Translations under genes and position numbers: made by a program
Notes under the pieces: model-generated
Database searches by the model: none
The model's input: the letters and a program-made list of their open reading frames with translations, nothing else
Told to the model about the DNA's origin: nothing
Source: Tannerella sp.
Lineage (GTDB): Bacteria; Bacteroidota; Bacteroidia; Bacteroidales; Tannerellaceae
Direction of reading: 5' to 3'
Assembly (NCBI GenBank): GCA_031261145.1
Contig: JAISJX010000174.1
Coordinates: 1 to 8,566 of the forward strand
DNA: 8,566 nt
Shown here: positions 7,480-8,566 of the stretch, in pieces
How positions within the stretch are numbered: the stretch's first letter is position 1
Layout of the letters: each line of letters begins with the position of its first letter

Positions 7480-7509
7480 TTGTTTTTCATTTGAGATGTA
7501 TTATATTTG
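7480..7509 (+). promoter_or_regulatory. Bacteroidales-type promoter for the Tyr/Gly-rich protein gene
   Basis: TATATTTG at 7502-7509 matches the -7 consensus TAnnTTTG. TTG at 7480-7482 lies 19 bp upstream and fits the -33 element spacing. Transcription would begin near 7515, giving a leader of about 90 nt. It follows the terminator-like hairpin, so this gene can be transcribed independently of the large one. Confidence 0.6.
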
Positions 7510-7522
7510 TGAGAAAATTAAA

Positions 7523-7549
7523 CCTTAGGGCGTAAAACACGTCTAAAGG
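7523..7549 (+). promoter_or_regulatory. RNA hairpin in the 5' leader
   Basis: CCTTAGGGCGT (7523-7533) can pair with ACGTCTAAAGG (7539-7549) around an AAAAC loop. Ten of the eleven positions pair, two of them as G-U; the remaining one is an A-A mismatch. It lies just after the predicted transcription start and may stabilise the 5' end or regulate the transcript. It matches no riboswitch class I recognise. Confidence 0.35.
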
Positions 7550-7551
7550 AT

Positions 7552-7593
7552 ATGGAAATAATAGAAAAAATAAAGAGTAATAATTTAAAGTAG
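7552..7593 (+). other. Possible 13-codon leader reading frame
   Basis: An ATG at 7552 opens a short frame, MEIIEKIKSNNLK, ending at a TAG (7591-7593) directly before the AGGAG of the next gene. AAAGGA (7545-7550) sits immediately upstream but is too close to the ATG for ideal spacing. It could be a leader peptide coupling translation to the downstream gene, or a chance frame in A-rich DNA. Chance is more likely. Confidence 0.15.
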
Positions 7594-7598
7594 AGGAG
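7594..7598 (+). promoter_or_regulatory. Shine-Dalgarno site AGGAG
   Basis: AGGAG lies 7 nt before the ATG at 7606, inside an A-rich leader. This is a stronger site than the large gene has, and it fixes the start of the next gene. Well-formed Shine-Dalgarno sites are less common in Bacteroidota, so this may indicate high translation. Confidence 0.7.
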
Positions 7599-7605
7599 AA
7601 AAAAA

Positions 7606-8566
7606 ATGAAAACAAAACTAACATCCTTAGTAGTAATGCTGACTGTGGCGTTGAGCGCCATGGGGCAGGAGGAGTTCTTCGATGATGTCTATTTCTCTTC
7701 GGGGAAAAACAAAAAAAGTGAAAAGGTAGAAAAGGCAGAAAAGAAAGTTGCCAATTCGACGAATACGGCTACCGTCATATCAACATCTGCTGGTGTTCAA
7801 TTATCATCATCCACGGAAATAGACGTGGATGCCTACAATCGCCGGTATATCGGTGGGGATGAGGAGGAACTGGAAGACGTTGTGTTAGAGGAATATTCCG
7901 ATATTTATTACGATGACGATACGGTAAAAGCAAAGACCCGTTCGTCGGACTTGGAATATTCGGAGCGAATCATCCGTTATCATTCGCCCAGTAAGATCAC
8001 CATTACCGGAGCCGACAATGTCGATTTATATCTGAGTGACGGCTATTACGGGTACGATTACGATACGGATTATTCGGACGGAGGTTCCAATGTAAGCATC
8101 AATGTCAATATGGGTAACAGCTATGGCGGAGGATATTGGGGCGGAGGATATTACGATCCCTGGTATTATGGCTCATGGTACTATCCTGGATTTTATTCCT
8201 CATTCTACCGTCCGTATTGGGGCTTTGGCTGGGGCGGTTTCTATGCAGGTTGGTATGATCCCTGGTACTACGGCGGCTGGGGCTGGGGTTACGGACACAA
8301 TTATTATGGTGGCGGATACTATGGAGGTTATTATGGCGGCTACTACGGTGGCGGTTATTACGGCCATAACCATTATACAAATTATCCGGGCGGCCGGTCA
8401 ACAGCCGGGCGCAGCGGGCGTAGTGGCGGCAACTCAGGATACCGTTCATCGGCTGTAAGCGGCGGACGCAGCACGGCTTCTTCCTTACGCGGTTCGGCGG
8501 CAGGTTCACGTGAATCGGTTTCTACGCGCAGTTCGGGAAGAAGTACTTCCGTAAGGTCGTCGGCCA
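7606..8566 (+). CDS. Exported Tyr/Gly/Trp-rich low-complexity protein, C-terminus outside the window
   Basis: The frame is open from ATG 7606 to the window edge, giving 320 codons with no stop. Residues 1-20 form a signal peptide (MKTKL, hydrophobic core, SAMG before QEE). Next come a Lys/Glu-rich stretch (about 34-48), then IDVDAYNRRY (72-81), an acidic, Tyr-containing segment (85-105) and a conserved-looking ERIIRYHSP (120-128). Residues 173-260 are dominated by Tyr, Gly and Trp, with DPWYYG twice (184-189, 218-223) and repeated GGYYGG units. From 262 onwards the protein is rich in Ser, Gly and Arg. I recall unnamed Bacteroidales proteins with this DVDAYNRR plus DPWYYG layout, but I know no assigned function. 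Export to the periplasm or surface is likely. The low-complexity part suggests self-association or binding to glycans or envelope components, which is inference. It has its own promoter and a good ribosome-binding site. Confidence 0.85.
   Translation, partial: MKTKLTSLVVMLTVALSAMGQEEFFDDVYFSSGKNKKSEKVEKAEKKVANSTNTATVISTSAGVQLSSSTEIDVDAYNRRYIGGDEEELEDVVLEEYSDIYYDDDTVKAKTRSSDLEYSERIIRYHSPSKITITGADNVDLYLSDGYYGYDYDTDYSDGGSNVSINVNMGNSYGGGYWGGGYYDPWYYGSWYYPGFYSSFYRPYWGFGWGGFYAGWYDPWYYGGWGWGYGHNYYGGGYYGGYYGGYYGGGYYGHNHYTNYPGGRSTAGRSGRSGGNSGYRSSAVSGGRSTASSLRGSAAGSRESVSTRSSGRSTSVRSSA

Noticed and set aside
8296..8358. Tandem DNA repeat in the GGYYGG coding region
   Set aside because: The repetition is at the protein level; codons vary between units, so it is low-complexity coding sequence and not a separate DNA repeat or CRISPR array.
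8102..8509. Overlapping open frames on both strands near the right end
   Set aside because: Both are shadows of the repetitive Tyr/Gly-rich gene; a repetitive GC-balanced sequence lacks stops in other frames.

Overview
The window looks like a chromosomal segment of a Bacteroidota bacterium, most likely order Bacteroidales. Three things point there: a very large secreted protein ending in a type IX secretion (T9SS) type A C-terminal domain that finishes in KVLVR; Bacteroidales-style promoter elements (TAnnTTTG) in front of both complete gene starts on the + strand; and A-rich leaders in place of strong Shine-Dalgarno sites at most starts. Family or genus cannot be fixed from the sequence alone.

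Layout. Positions 1-130 hold the first 43 codons of an unrecognised gene on the - strand that runs out of the window. Next to its start, 165-297 is a 133-bp imperfect palindrome with perfect 17-bp ends, resembling a small non-autonomous mobile or palindromic repeat. Positions 298-582 are non-coding with several short hairpins and may be relic repeat sequence. Positions 583-1034 are strongly AT-rich and contain palindromes, a pair of near-identical 23-bp direct repeats and a TAnnTTTG promoter element. Positions 1035-7376 encode a 2113-residue multidomain surface or secreted protein: signal peptide, right-handed beta-helix, Ig-like domain, eight FG-GAP-type DxDxDG repeats, a cadherin-like/Big_9 domain, a WTG...NPxNW module, and the T9SS sorting domain. 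A strong hairpin at 7414-7454 probably ends its transcript. A second promoter (7480-7509) and a leader with an RNA hairpin precede a second + strand gene at 7606, which leaves the window at 8566 after 320 codons. It encodes an exported protein rich in Tyr, Gly and Trp with an Arg/Ser/Gly-rich tail.

How the parts relate. The two + strand genes share direction and both encode exported proteins, but a terminator-like hairpin and a separate promoter lie between them, so they are probably separate transcription units. The large protein should be exported by Sec, moved across the outer membrane by T9SS, and anchored or released there. Its repeats suggest ligand or polysaccharide binding or adhesion; no catalytic site was identified. 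No RNA gene, CRISPR array, transposase or defence system was found. The least explained parts are the regulatory-looking 583-1034 stretch, the 133-bp palindrome and the low-complexity second protein.
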